Source: Ectopseudomonas composti (GTDB taxonomy: Bacteria; Pseudomonadota; Gammaproteobacteria; Pseudomonadales; Pseudomonadaceae). Taken from it: a stretch of DNA of 64,000 nt. Shown here piece after piece: positions 18,383 through 27,135 of the stretch; the stretch's first letter is position 1, and each line of letters starts with the position of its first letter. The notes under the pieces are model-generated. The model was not told the DNA's origin. It worked only from the letters and a program-made list of their open reading frames with translations, and did not search any database. A program made the translations under genes and the position numbers. The stretch spans positions 207,923 to 271,922 of the forward strand of contig NZ_LSSW01000030.1 in NCBI RefSeq assembly GCF_001567565.1, read 5' to 3'.

Positions 18383-19177
18383 TCAGGCAGCGCGACGACC
18401 ATTGCGCGAGGCAACTCGGCGGTGGCAGGCGTCACCAAAGGCCTGGAAGATCTTCACCGAATCGGGGTTCAGCGCAGCCTGCCATTCCGGGTGCCACTGC
18501 ACCGCAACCAGGAAAGGCGAGAGGCTCGGCGCATGAACCGCCTCGATCAGGCCATCCTCGGCGGTGGCCAGTACTTCCAGGCCCTTGCCCAGGTTGCGAA
18601 TGGCCTGGCCGTGCAGGGAGTTGACCTGAATCTCGTCCTTGCCCATCAGCTCGGCGAACCAGCTACCGGGAAGCGGACGCACGCTGTGGCTGGGGGCGTA
18701 CTGCACCTCGACCGGGTCGTCGGGATTTTCCCGATGGTCGTTGAAGCCAGGCTCGGCATAGACCTTCTGGTAAATGTCGCCGCCCAGCGCCACGTTGATT
18801 TCCTGCATACCCCGGCAGATACCGAAGATCGGCAAGCCGCGGGCGATAGCGGCACGAATCAGCGGTAGGTCGAACAGGTCGCGGTCGCGATCCTGCCCCT
18901 TGTTCGGCGTTTCGTTCTCCTGCCCGTAAAGCGCCGGGTCGATATTGCTGCCGGCGCCGGTCAGGTACACGCCATCGACCATATCCAGATACTGCTCGAG
19001 GTCCTCGATACCACAGCAGGTGGGCACCAGCACCGGCACGCAACCGGAAAACTCGACCAGGGGCTGGATGTATTTGTGAGTCATTACCTGATAGTCGTGG
19101 CCCTTGCGCTCTTGAGCGCCCATGGACATCAACACGACGGGTTTGCGGGGATTGTTGCGGTTCTTGTTGTTGGACAT
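18383..19177 (-). CDS. Gamma-glutamyl-gamma-aminobutyrate hydrolase family protein (peptidase C26)
   Basis: A 264-aa class I glutamine-amidotransferase-like hydrolase. The nucleophile Cys lies in GICRGMQEINV, and the catalytic His in VQWHPEWQ; DGVYLTGAGSNIDPALYG is the family oxyanion region. It resembles PuuD/SpuA enzymes that release GABA from gamma-glutamyl-GABA in putrescine breakdown, but no polyamine genes are adjacent, so the exact substrate is uncertain. Confidence 0.85.
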   Translation of the reverse strand: MSNNKNRNNPRKPVVLMSMGAQERKGHDYQVMTHKYIQPLVEFSGCVPVLVPTCCGIEDLEQYLDMVDGVYLTGAGSNIDPALYGQENETPNKGQDRDRDLFDLPLIRAAIARGLPIFGICRGMQEINVALGGDIYQKVYAEPGFNDHRENPDDPVEVQYAPSHSVRPLPGSWFAELMGKDEIQVNSLHGQAIRNLGKGLEVLATAEDGLIEAVHAPSLSPFLVAVQWHPEWQAALNPDSVKIFQAFGDACHRRVASRNGRRAA

Positions 19178-19643
19178 AAGTCACCTTGGGACAGGCCGGG
19201 CCTATCGTTGCTGTGCAGGCCGGCGGCCAGCAGAACCCTCTGCTGTAGCACGTGCGGCCTGTTTGGCTAACCCCATGCACCGAGGCTCATCCTGAGCCTG
19301 AGTGCCGCCTTCCGACGGCGGCTCGAACCGGGTCAACTCCATCTGGAGAGGGGCTGCAGCAACGCAGCCCATTACCCGATTCGGCAACGGAATCTGCAGC
19401 CAGTCTGCCCGAGCCGTAAAATATGTCAAACAAATCAACCCGAAATCTTGCACTACCTCAGCTCCAAACTCCCCGTTTAATGCCCTCTAAGAAGAAAAAG
19501 CTGCCATTCCAGCGAAACCACCACGTTGCAAAAGGTCCAATATTTAAAACACCCAAGCACTCGGACGCACCACTTCCCAGGGCGGCGTTTTTCAACAAAA
19601 CCCTATATAATCTGCGGTTTCTCACCCGTACCGAGGACACCCC
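19178..19643. other. 466-bp intergenic region without a supported gene
   Basis: The stretch between the C26 hydrolase and yjdM becomes clearly AT-richer after about 19400. Short open frames exist in it on both strands, but none has a ribosome binding site or protein-like composition. The last 60 bp (CCTATATAATCTGCGG near 19602) contain a TATAAT that probably serves as the -10 of yjdM. Confidence 0.5.
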
Positions 19644-19985
19644 TTGACCGCTCTGCCGCCCTGCCCCAAATGCAACTCCGAATACACCTACGAAGACGGC
19701 GATCAGCTGATCTGCCCCGAATGCGCCCACGAGTGGAAAGCCGGTGAAAGCGCCGACGCGGGTGATGACGCACGGGTGATCAAGGATTCGGTAGGCAACC
19801 TGCTGCAGGACGGCGACACCATCACCGTGATCAAGGATCTCAAGGTCAAGGGCTCGTCGCTGGTGGTCAAGGTCGGCACCAAGGTGAAGAACATTCGTCT
19901 GGTCGACGGCGATCACGACATCGATTGCAAGATCGATGGCATCGGCGCGATGAAGCTCAAGTCCGAGTTCGTGCGCAAGGTCTGA
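19644..19985 (+). CDS. yjdM: YjdM/PhnA-family zinc-ribbon protein
   Basis: A 113-aa protein with an N-terminal zinc ribbon (CPKC near residue 7, CPEC near residue 25) followed by the PhnA domain (IKDSVGNLLQDGDTITVIKD, LKVKGSSLVVKVGTKVKNIR). Despite the old name phnA it is not phosphonoacetate hydrolase and its function is unsettled. It starts with TTG at 19644, after GAGGAC; no in-frame ATG fits. Expected to be cytoplasmic. Confidence 0.9.
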   Translation: MTALPPCPKCNSEYTYEDGDQLICPECAHEWKAGESADAGDDARVIKDSVGNLLQDGDTITVIKDLKVKGSSLVVKVGTKVKNIRLVDGDHDIDCKIDGIGAMKLKSEFVRKV

Positions 19986-20061
19986 TTCAGTCACACAGCG
20001 CCCTCCCTTCCTCGCAGAAATTGGCTAGCCTCAGATACAGGCCAGCCACGAGGAAACCGCC

Positions 20062-20784
20062 ATGCGCTATCTGCTAATTGCTCTACTGGCGCTGACCAAT
20101 TCGCTGGCAGCACAGCCCTGGCGGGTGGTGGGCGACGAACAGTTCGCCCCTTACAGCTTCGTCACTGCCGAGGACGATACTCCGCGCGGGCTCGACGTCG
20201 AACTGGTCGACGCGGTACTGGACGAAGCCAACGTAGCGTACGAAATCCGTCTTTATCCCTGGGAGCGGGTCAAGCGCATGCTCGATCGCGGCGAGGTGCA
20301 GATGGCCTTTCAGTTCGCCGGCACCCCGCAGCGTCAACGGCAATACGAACTGGTCGGCCCGCTGCGCAGTGGCTCGACGGTGTTCATGACCACGGCCAAG
20401 ACTGCCATCGCGGACTGGAAGACGCTGCGTGACCTGTCGCCGTACGTGATCGGCCAGGTTCGCGGTTACTCCTATGAGGAGAACTTCGACCACGCCGATC
20501 TGGCCCGTGACACCAGCGCGCAGAATCCACGGCAACTGGTGTCGATGCTGCTGGCCGGACGCATCGACATCATCGTCGGCGACCATACCCAGTTGCTCTA
20601 CTTCGTTCGCGAACAGCGCGCGCAGAATCAGGTGCGCGTGCTCCCTCGCCCGCTGATCCAGATGCCACGTTTCGTCGCCTTCGCCAAAGGCGATATCGAG
20701 CGTGCACGGCAGTTTTCCGAAGCGCTGGTGCGCCTGCGCAACGCCGGCAAGCTGGACGAAATTCAGCAACGCTGGAATCAGTGA
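20062..20784 (+). CDS. Periplasmic solute-binding protein (SBP_bac_3 family)
   Basis: A 240-aa protein with a signal peptide (cleavage near SLAAQPW) and the type 3 bacterial solute-binding fold: EQFAPYSFVTAEDDTPRGLDVELVDAV and VGDHTQLLYFVRE. No permease or ATPase gene is next to it, as is common for stand-alone members in Pseudomonas, which may act in polar amino acid binding or sensing. The ligand is unknown. Confidence 0.85.
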   Translation: MRYLLIALLALTNSLAAQPWRVVGDEQFAPYSFVTAEDDTPRGLDVELVDAVLDEANVAYEIRLYPWERVKRMLDRGEVQMAFQFAGTPQRQRQYELVGPLRSGSTVFMTTAKTAIADWKTLRDLSPYVIGQVRGYSYEENFDHADLARDTSAQNPRQLVSMLLAGRIDIIVGDHTQLLYFVREQRAQNQVRVLPRPLIQMPRFVAFAKGDIERARQFSEALVRLRNAGKLDEIQQRWNQ

Positions 20785-20788
20785 CGCG

Positions 20789-21562
20789 CTACTGCACCGG
20801 GAGGAAATTCAGCAGGAAAAGACTCTGCGCGTAATTGGCGCCCATACGCCGGTAGCGCTCCTCCAGCACATGGGTGAGCAGATCGAGACGCGCCACCATC
20901 TTGCCGAACTCCACCGCATAACTGAGGTTGTTACCCTGCTCGGAGAACTCGTTCGATAGCAGCAGCGGCCGACCCGTGGCATCACGCCGCTGCGACAGCA
21001 TCCAGCCGGCCTTCTCCAGATTGCGCGCGGCGTTGTGGATGAACTGTGCATTGAAGCTGTCGGTCAGGTAGAACTCGGTGCGACCACCGTGAGCGGTCAC
21101 CAGCATGCTGCCAATGGCATAGGTGAAAGCGGCCACACGGTCGCCCTGGAAGGCCGGGCTCAGCGAATAATCCAGTGCGGCGACATCGCGCCTGCCGCCC
21201 AGGGTTGGCCAGTCCTGATTGTGTTCGATGGCGTACTGGATGGCGCGCTCTGCGCTGGCGGCATCGGGCAGCGAGTTCTTGCGCCATTCACGCGGGTTGC
21301 GCTGGTAGAGCTTGTGCATCAGCCGGTACAGGCTGTTGAGATTGTTGCGCATGGCCAGGGTGGCCATACGATCGACGTCAGTCTGCAGCACTTCGGTGGG
21401 CTTGATCGGACTGCGTGTATTGAGAATGGAGTCGTTATCTAGACGACCGCTGCAGCCACTGAGCAGCATCAGCGCGGCCAACCCGGGCAGCACTGTCCGC
21501 AGCCAGAATGCCGAGCTGTTGAATGGCCTGCCCCATGCGGCAGACACGGGCCTCACTCCCAT
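20789..21562 (-). CDS. Conserved hypothetical lipoprotein
   Basis: A 257-aa protein with an N-terminal hydrophobic stretch and lipobox LLSGC (Cys38), so exported and lipidated. The mature part is helical (VLQTDVDRMATLAMRNNLNS, AERAIQYAIEHNQDWPTLGG) with no domain I recognise. A shorter start at GTG 21547 is possible, since GGGAG lies just before it. It converges on the solute-binding protein with a 4-nt gap. The reading frame has the expected codon use of a Pseudomonas gene. Confidence 0.7.
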   Translation of the reverse strand: MGVRPVSAAWGRPFNSSAFWLRTVLPGLAALMLLSGCSGRLDNDSILNTRSPIKPTEVLQTDVDRMATLAMRNNLNSLYRLMHKLYQRNPREWRKNSLPDAASAERAIQYAIEHNQDWPTLGGRRDVAALDYSLSPAFQGDRVAAFTYAIGSMLVTAHGGRTEFYLTDSFNAQFIHNAARNLEKAGWMLSQRRDATGRPLLLSNEFSEQGNNLSYAVEFGKMVARLDLLTHVLEERYRRMGANYAQSLFLLNFLPVQ

Positions 21563-21705
21563 GCAAAGGTTCCCTGGCTGGCACGCGCCACAGTGGCGCG
21601 CGCAACACTCAGAACATCAGTAAAGCGCAAAAATTCCACAGCGCCCGTGCACTGGCGCATAAAACGTGCCGATCATTGCTCGGCACGCGAGGAAAAAGCG
21701 TCTGT

Positions 21706-23037
21706 TCAGGCCGGATTGGCGGCCCATTGCTCCAGCCGCGTTACGCTTTCACGGTAGGGCTTCAAGCTCTTGCTCAGCAGGATGATCGACATCGACACCG
21801 CCAGGGTGGTGACGATCAGCAGCGAATAGCGCAGAGCACCGTCATCGGCAAAGACGAAATCAGTCACCAGCGCCACGGCAGTCGGCCCAACGCCCAGACC
21901 GATCAGGGTGATGACGAACAGATAGATGGCCGACGCCTGGCCGCGCATCGAGTTGGGCATGATTTCCTGGATCGCCGCCGGCGCCACACCGAACGGCATG
22001 CTCAGGCAGAACACCGTCGGCGCCATCAGCACACTGGCCCAGAAGGCGCTGTCCATCAGCGGGAACAACACGACCAGCGGCAGCGCCCCCAGCGCGGCAT
22101 AGAGGCCGACACGCATGTTGGCATCGCTGCGCCCGCGCTTGGCCATCCAGTCCGCCAGGCGCCCACCAAAGACGATCCCCAGGCAGCCAAACACCGCAAC
22201 GATGCTGCCGTAGACGATGCCGACCTGGCCGGCATCCCAGCCGTAGGTGCGGATATAGAAGGTCGGCACCCAGGCTGCGCTGCCATAGCCAGCGAAGGCC
22301 AGCCCGGCGAAACCGAAGTTGTGCAGCAGCACGGTGCGGCGATTGGCGCGAATGTAGCGTCCCACCTCGCTGAGCGGTACCGCGACACCCGCGCCGGCAC
22401 CGCGCCGGCTCGGTTCCTTGACCGCCAGCATCAACAGGGTGAAGAGCACCCCGGCAACCCCGAGGATCAGAAAGATCAATTGCCAGGGACGCACCTCCCC
22501 CAGCACCGGCAAGGTCACGTCACCCTGCGCGGAGGCGAACTGGATGACCAGACCTCCGACCAGAAAGGCCAAGCCCGAACCCAGGTAGACGCCCATCGAA
22601 TAGACACTGATGGCCGTGGCACGGCGCTCGGCAGGAAAGCTGTCAGCGATCAGCGAGTAGGCCGCCGGCGACAGCGCCGCCTCACCCACGCCCACGCCGA
22701 TGCGACAGAGCAGGAACTGCCAGTACAGCTTGGCCATGCCACAGGCTGCGGTGGCAGCACTCCAGAACAGAATGCCCACGGTGATCAAACCGCGGCGGCT
22801 GCGGGTATCGGCCACGCGCCCCAGCGGAATGCCGCAGATGGTGTAGAACAACGCGAACGACAGCCCCATCAGCAGACTCATCTGCGTATCGTTGATCGCC
22901 AGGTCACGGCGGATGGGCTCGACCAGCAGGTTGAGAATCTGCCGATCGACGAAGGACAGAACGTACGCCACCATCAGGATGGCAACAGTGGCCCAGGCGC
23001 GGACACTGGAGGGGTAGCCGTTATTGTTGTTATGCAC
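21706..23037 (-). CDS. Spinster-like MFS transporter
   Basis: A 443-aa inner-membrane transporter with 12 predicted segments. The TM1 region YVLSFVDRQILNLLVEPIRRD and the loop GIPLGRVADTRSRRGLITVG are typical of the Spinster/MFS_1 group seen next to lipid or aromatic catabolic genes. GTG 23037 is preferred as the start because GAGGAG lies 7 nt upstream; another GTG at 23055 would swallow that site. The substrate is unknown. A structured repeat abuts the promoter side. Confidence 0.85.
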   Translation of the reverse strand: MHNNNNGYPSSVRAWATVAILMVAYVLSFVDRQILNLLVEPIRRDLAINDTQMSLLMGLSFALFYTICGIPLGRVADTRSRRGLITVGILFWSAATAACGMAKLYWQFLLCRIGVGVGEAALSPAAYSLIADSFPAERRATAISVYSMGVYLGSGLAFLVGGLVIQFASAQGDVTLPVLGEVRPWQLIFLILGVAGVLFTLLMLAVKEPSRRGAGAGVAVPLSEVGRYIRANRRTVLLHNFGFAGLAFAGYGSAAWVPTFYIRTYGWDAGQVGIVYGSIVAVFGCLGIVFGGRLADWMAKRGRSDANMRVGLYAALGALPLVVLFPLMDSAFWASVLMAPTVFCLSMPFGVAPAAIQEIMPNSMRGQASAIYLFVITLIGLGVGPTAVALVTDFVFADDGALRYSLLIVTTLAVSMSIILLSKSLKPYRESVTRLEQWAANPA

Positions 23038-23063
23038 GGACGCTCTCCTCGGCACCGCTTGGG

Positions 23064-23201
23064 GGTGCTTTTAAAAACGTAGGCGAGGCAGTCAGCGCAA
23101 GGCAAAAACCGGCGAAAAAGCGCAGTTTACGAGCTGTAAATGAGCATTTTGAGCCTGTTTTTAACGCAGCGATGACAACGCAGATAGTTTTTAGAAGCAC
23201 C
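23064..23201. repeat. Structured ~140-bp dispersed repeat, copy 1
   Basis: A MITE-like element with complementary ends (GGTGCTTTTAAAAAC at 23064, GTTTTTAGAAGCACC ending 23201; 14 of 15 pair). Inside is a long interrupted hairpin: AAAAACCGGC (23104) with GCCTGTTTTT, then AAAA/TTTT, then TTTAC-gagct-GTAAA. Copies 2 and 3 share the core but differ in the paired bases in a compensatory way. It lies upstream of the MFS gene; no gene fills 23202-23344. Confidence 0.8.
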
Positions 23202-23344
23202 CTTGACGCGATGCGCGGTGGTTGAAAGAGCCGTCAGCTTAGGACGATATAAACAGCGGTGAGTATCGCTCGAAGGTGTTATCAGATCGGCGAATGCTTC
23301 ATACCCGCCGAGGCGAATGCCTCGCCCCGACGTTCAACGGACGT

Positions 23345-24367
23345 TCAGACCATCACTGGCGCGCGCTCGCACAGCACCTTCAGTGCCGCCGCCCAATCAG
23401 CATGATCGTTCAGGCAGGGCACCAGCTGCAGGCTTTCGCCACCGGCTTCGACGAACTGCTCGCGGCCACGGTCGCCGATCTCCTCCAGGGTCTCGATGCA
23501 ATCGGCGACGAAGGCCGGGCACATCACCAGCAGCTTCTTCACGCCCTGCGCCGCCAGTTCGTCGAGACGCGTCTCGGTGTAGGGCTCGATCCACTTGGCG
23601 CGGCCCAGGCGCGACTGGAAGCTCACCGACCACTGCTCCGGGCGCAGGCCCATGCGCTGGGCGAACAGCTCGGCGCTGCGCAGGCACTGCGCGCGATAAC
23701 AGGTGGCCAGCACTTCGGGCGAAGCACTGCGGCAGCAGTCGTCGCCTTTCAGGCAATGGCCGCTGGGGTCGAGCTTGTGCAGGTGGCGTTCCGGCAGGCC
23801 GTGGAAGCTCAACAGCAAATGGTCGAAATCCTGCTCCAGGTAAGGCTTGGCGCTGGCCACCAGGGCATCGAGGTACTCCGGCTGATCGTAGAACGGCGGT
23901 AGCGTGGACAGGCGCATGTCCAGCCCGCGCTCACGCACCACCCGCTTGACCTCCTCGATCACCGTGGTGGTGGTGCTGTCGGCAAACTGCGGATACAGCG
24001 GCGCCAGGGTCACTTCACGAATACCCTGCGCGGCCAGACGCTGCAGGGTCGACTCGATGGAGGGCTCGCCATAGCGCATGGCCAGCTCGACAGGGCCCTG
24101 GGTCCACTGCGCCTTCATCGCCTCCTGTAGACGGCGGCTGATCACCACCAGCGGCGAACCCTCCTGCCACCAGATCGAGGCGTAGGCATGTGCCGATGCC
24201 GCTGGACGCTTGATCAGAATCAGCGACACCAGCAAACGACGCAGCGGCCATGGCAGGTCGATGACATAGGGATCCATAAGGAACTGATTGAGGTAACGGC
24301 GAACATCGGCTACTTCGGTGGACGCGGGCGAACCCAGGTTAACCAGCAACAATGCGTGATCGGTCAT
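23345..24367 (-). CDS. hemH: Ferrochelatase HemH
   Basis: Inserts Fe2+ into protoporphyrin IX, the last step of haem synthesis. The 340-aa protein begins DHALLLVNLGSPAS, the conserved ferrochelatase N-terminus, and has LLLSFHGLPERHLHK with the metal-binding His and the late CPAFVADCIETLEEI motif. The Cys-rich segment GHCLKGDDCC is seen in many proteobacterial ferrochelatases. Copies 1 and 2 of the structured repeat flank the gene on either side. Confidence 0.95.
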   Translation of the reverse strand: MTDHALLLVNLGSPASTEVADVRRYLNQFLMDPYVIDLPWPLRRLLVSLILIKRPAASAHAYASIWWQEGSPLVVISRRLQEAMKAQWTQGPVELAMRYGEPSIESTLQRLAAQGIREVTLAPLYPQFADSTTTTVIEEVKRVVRERGLDMRLSTLPPFYDQPEYLDALVASAKPYLEQDFDHLLLSFHGLPERHLHKLDPSGHCLKGDDCCRSASPEVLATCYRAQCLRSAELFAQRMGLRPEQWSVSFQSRLGRAKWIEPYTETRLDELAAQGVKKLLVMCPAFVADCIETLEEIGDRGREQFVEAGGESLQLVPCLNDHADWAAALKVLCERAPVMV

Positions 24368-24378
24368 GCGAAATCCCA

Positions 24379-24519
24379 GCAGGCTTTTGAAAAATGTTAG
24401 CGAGGCAGCCAGTGCAAGGCGAAACCGGCGAGGAAGCGCAGTTTACGTACTGTAAATGATCATTCCGAGCCTGTTTTTAACGCCGCAATGGCAACGCAGG
24501 TAGTTCTGCAACAGCCTGC
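24379..24519. repeat. Structured ~140-bp dispersed repeat, copy 2
   Basis: Same family as 23064-23201. The ends GCAGGCTTTTGAAAAA and TTCTGCAACAGCCTGC are complementary apart from a few positions. The inner stem positions that read AAAA/TTTT in copy 1 read GGAA/TTCC here, and the next outer stem is GCCA/TGGC in place of GTCA/TGAC. It fills the gap between hemH and the YfcH-like gene almost completely. Confidence 0.8.
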
Positions 24520-24521
24520 GC

Positions 24522-25424
24522 TCATTGATGACCCAGCAAATCCACCAGGGCCACATCCAGATGGGTGAAACGAAAACTGAAGCCCGCCTCCAGCAAACGC
24601 GCCGGCACCGCGCGCTGACCACCCAGCAGCAGCTCGGACATCTCACCGAGTGCAGCGCGCAAGACGAAGGCCGGTGCCGGTAACAGGGTCGGTCGACTCA
24701 GCGCCTGTCCCAGCGCCTTGCTGAACTCGGCATTGCGCGCCGGCATGGGCGCGCAGGCATTATAAGGACCGCGGGCGTCGCCCTGCTGCAAGAGAAAATC
24801 CATCAGGCCGATTTGATCGGCAATATGAATCCACGGCATCCATTGTCGGCCGTCGCCGATGCGCCCGCCCAGCCCCAACCTGAACGGCAGCAACAGCCGC
24901 TTCAGCATGCCGCCATCAGGGCTCAGCACCAGGCCGGTGCGGATCAGCACCACGCGAATCCCCAGCTCCTCGGCGCGCAGCGCGGTTTCCTCCCAGGCGC
25001 CGCACAGTTGCGCGGCGAAATCGTCAGTTACCGCAAGCATGCCCTCATTCAGCTCGCGCTCGCCGCCGTTGCCGTACCAGCCTACCGCCGAGCCCGACAG
25101 CAGCACCGCAGGACGCTGCGTACGCCCCTGCAGCCAGCTCAGCAACTGCTCGGTCAGGCCGATACGGCTGGACCACAGCAGCGCCTTGCGCTTGCTACTC
25201 CAGGGCTTGTCGGCAATCGGCGCGCCGGCCAGGTTGATCACGGCGTCCAGGGGTTCTTCGCCCAGCTCCTCGAGCCGGGCGACACCTCGAACGTCAGCAC
25301 CGCAAAGGTGCGCGACCTTGCTCGGCTCGCGGCTCCAGACAGTCAGGCGGTGGCCCTGCTCGGTCCAGTGCGCGCAAAGCGCTCGACCGATCAGACCGGT
25401 ACCGCCGGTCAGCAGGATATGCAT
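24522..25424 (-). CDS. TIGR01777/YfcH-family NAD(P)-dependent epimerase-like protein
   Basis: A 300-aa extended-SDR protein. It starts MHILLTGGTGLIGRALCAHW (nucleotide loop GGTGLIG), has SGSAVGWYGNGGERELNE around the active-site Tyr region, and a C-terminal DUF1731 part (LPAPAFVLRAALGEMSELLL). ATG 25424 follows AGGA; the 12-residue upstream extension is rejected. Family members are related to the plant SulA homologue and to cell-division-linked functions, but the reaction is unknown. Confidence 0.9.
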   Translation of the reverse strand: MHILLTGGTGLIGRALCAHWTEQGHRLTVWSREPSKVAHLCGADVRGVARLEELGEEPLDAVINLAGAPIADKPWSSKRKALLWSSRIGLTEQLLSWLQGRTQRPAVLLSGSAVGWYGNGGERELNEGMLAVTDDFAAQLCGAWEETALRAEELGIRVVLIRTGLVLSPDGGMLKRLLLPFRLGLGGRIGDGRQWMPWIHIADQIGLMDFLLQQGDARGPYNACAPMPARNAEFSKALGQALSRPTLLPAPAFVLRAALGEMSELLLGGQRAVPARLLEAGFSFRFTHLDVALVDLLGHQ

Positions 25425-25530
25425 GGCATCGTCCTCGCATGGCAATGGAAGAAACTTCACCTTTAGTCTGGTTCATGACGCGCACACCTGTCGCGTTTGT
25501 CCTAAACCTAAAGCAAGGGAGCGCCACTCA

Positions 25531-25670
25531 GAACCTGTTCAAAGGCTCGCGAGCTAGAGCTATGCAAGGCAAAAACAGGCGAGGACGCGGAGTTTACGAG
25601 TTGTAAATGAGCAGTCCGAGCCTGTTTTTAACGCCGCAGAGCCGACGCGCAGCAGGCTTTGAGCAGGTTC
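25531..25670. repeat. Structured ~140-bp dispersed repeat, copy 3
   Basis: Same family as copies 1 and 2. The ends are GAACCTGTTCAAAG and CTTTGAGCAGGTTC (13 of 14 pair). The inner helix is perfect: AAAAACAGGC with GCCTGTTTTT, then GGAC/GTCC, then TTTAC-gagtt-GTAAA. It lies between the divergent YfcH-like and renalase-like genes, just upstream of the latter's promoter. Confidence 0.8.
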
Positions 25671-25683
25671 GAACGGCATCAGC

Positions 25684-25736
25684 TGTACATGAAAACACTC
25701 TTGTATAGCTTTTGTCCAAACCTTAGCCTGTATAGC
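25684..25736 (+). promoter_or_regulatory. Promoter region of the renalase-like gene with a light-operon half-site
   Basis: TGTACATGAA (25684-25693) equals 10 of the 11 bases of one arm of the large palindrome in front of the photolyase operon (27091-27116). TTGTATAGC (25701-25709) and TGTATAGC (25729-25736) follow, the latter carrying a possible -10, TATAGC (25731-25736). No good -35 at normal spacing exists, which would fit activator dependence. Function is inferred from the shared motif. Confidence 0.45.
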
Positions 25737-25758
25737 ATTCAGCGCTGACGAGGTAACC

Positions 25759-26745
25759 ATGAACGCACCCATCGCCATCATTGGCACCGGCATCGCAGGA
25801 CTCTCAGCCGCCCAGGCCCTGCACGCTGCCGGCCAGGACATCGAACTGTTCGACAAGAGCCGAGGTAGCGGCGGGCGCATGGCGAGCAAGCGCAGCGACG
25901 CCGGCAGCCTGGATCTCGGCGCTCAATACTTCACCGCCCGCGACCGTCGCTTCATCGAGGTCGTGCAGCAATGGCAAGCCCGTGGCTGGGTCGCCGAGTG
26001 GCAACCGAGCCTGTACAACGCTCAGGACGGCCAGCTCAGCGCCTCTCCCGATGAGCAACTGCGCTGGGTCGGCAGCCCACGCATGAGCGCCATCACCCGC
26101 GCCATGCTCGGCGCCCTGCCGGTCAAGTTCAGTTGCCGTATCACCGAAGTGTTCCGCGGCGACCGCTACTGGAGCCTGCAGGATGCCGAAGGCAACAGCC
26201 ACGGCCCTTACAGCCACGTGATCGTCGCGACACCGGCCCCGCAAGCGAGCGCCCTGCTGGCTGCCGCGCCCAAACTGGCCGGTACAGCGGCGAGCGTGAT
26301 CATGGATCCGACCTGGGCAGTGGCGCTGGGCTTCGAGCGGCCGCTGGACACCCGCGTCGAAGGCTGCTTCGTACAGGACAGCCCGCTCGACTGGATGGCC
26401 CGCAACCGCAGCAAGCCCGGCCGCGACAACCACTTCGACACCTGGGTGCTGCACGCCAGCAGCGCCTGGAGCCGGCAGCATCTGGATCTGCCCAAGGAGG
26501 CCGTGATCGAGCAACTGCACGGCGCTTTCGCCGAGCTGATCGGCTGCGCCGTGCCGGCCCCCAGTCTCACGCTTGCCCATCGCTGGCTCTATGCCCGCCC
26601 GGCCCAGGCGCACCAATGGGGCGCGCTGGCCGACGCCGACCTGGGCCTGTATGCCTGCGGCGACTGGTGCCTGTCGGGCCGCGTCGAAGGGGCCTGGCTC
26701 AGTGGCCAGGATGCTGCGCGCCGCCTACTCGAGCACTTGCAATGA
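25759..26745 (+). CDS. Renalase-like FAD-dependent oxidase
   Basis: A 328-aa flavoprotein. The FAD Rossmann motif AIIGTGIAGLSAAQAL lies at residues 6-21, followed by ELFDKSRGSGGRMASKR, the second dinucleotide contact, typical of bacterial renalases. Characterised pseudomonad renalases oxidise wrongly reduced dihydro-beta-NAD(P) isomers, a metabolite-repair role. The gene overlaps the next one by ATGA and shares a promoter motif with the photolyase operon, so it may belong to the light or oxidative response. Confidence 0.8.
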   Translation: MNAPIAIIGTGIAGLSAAQALHAAGQDIELFDKSRGSGGRMASKRSDAGSLDLGAQYFTARDRRFIEVVQQWQARGWVAEWQPSLYNAQDGQLSASPDEQLRWVGSPRMSAITRAMLGALPVKFSCRITEVFRGDRYWSLQDAEGNSHGPYSHVIVATPAPQASALLAAAPKLAGTAASVIMDPTWAVALGFERPLDTRVEGCFVQDSPLDWMARNRSKPGRDNHFDTWVLHASSAWSRQHLDLPKEAVIEQLHGAFAELIGCAVPAPSLTLAHRWLYARPAQAHQWGALADADLGLYACGDWCLSGRVEGAWLSGQDAARRLLEHLQ

Positions 26746-26972
26746 GCACGCCCGGCAAGCGCCGCCTCAACCCGCGCAAACTGCTGCTGTCGAAATGGAC
26801 GGCGGCGCGGCCGCAGAACCGCGAGCGCCACTTTCTGGTCACCGAACTGATCCGCGACGAGGCAGACAACGTCATCGGTGTCGAGCTTCAGGCCGTACTG
26901 ACACACCGCAGCCAGCCACTCGACTGGCGCCAACTGCAAGACAGCGAACACTGGCTGCAAGGCTGGCGCTGA
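26742..26972 (+). CDS. Small Trp-rich protein, TIGR02450 family
   Basis: A 76-aa protein, MSTPGKRRLNPRKLLLSKWT onward, with the family pattern LSKWTAARPQNRERHFLVTELIR and conserved tryptophans in the LDWRQLQDSEHWLQGW tail. Its ATG overlaps the renalase-like stop (ATGA), so the two are translationally coupled. No function is known. It is the last gene before the 160-bp light-operon promoter region. Confidence 0.85.
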   Translation: MSTPGKRRLNPRKLLLSKWTAARPQNRERHFLVTELIRDEADNVIGVELQAVLTHRSQPLDWRQLQDSEHWLQGWR

Positions 26973-27041
26973 CCCTCCCGCGATACCTGGCGGCCCCTCG
27001 GCCGACGCCGCCTGCCTGCACAGAAAAACCAATACCAAACC

Positions 27042-27116
27042 TATACAAAGTATTTGACTTGTATAACTGCGCATCTATAGTGGACACAAGTTGTACATGA
27101 ATCACTTCATGTACAA
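27042..27116 (+). promoter_or_regulatory. Promoter and two palindromic operators of the photolyase operon
   Basis: TTGACT (27054-27059), 16 bp, TATAGT (27076-27081) form a good sigma-70 promoter. An inverted repeat TATACAA-N10-TTGTATA (27042-27065) spans the -35. A second, perfect palindrome TTGTACATGAA-N4-TTCATGTACAA (27091-27116) covers the expected transcription start and leader. The MerR gene two places downstream is the likely regulator. Promoter and symmetry are seen; the regulator is inferred. Confidence 0.65.
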
Positions 27117-27135
27117 GGTCTCATGAGGTCAGGTT

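Noticed and set aside
21523..23082. 519-aa plus-strand frame opposite the Spinster-like MFS gene
   Set aside because: His/Gln/Arg-rich shadow of a clearly real membrane protein gene.
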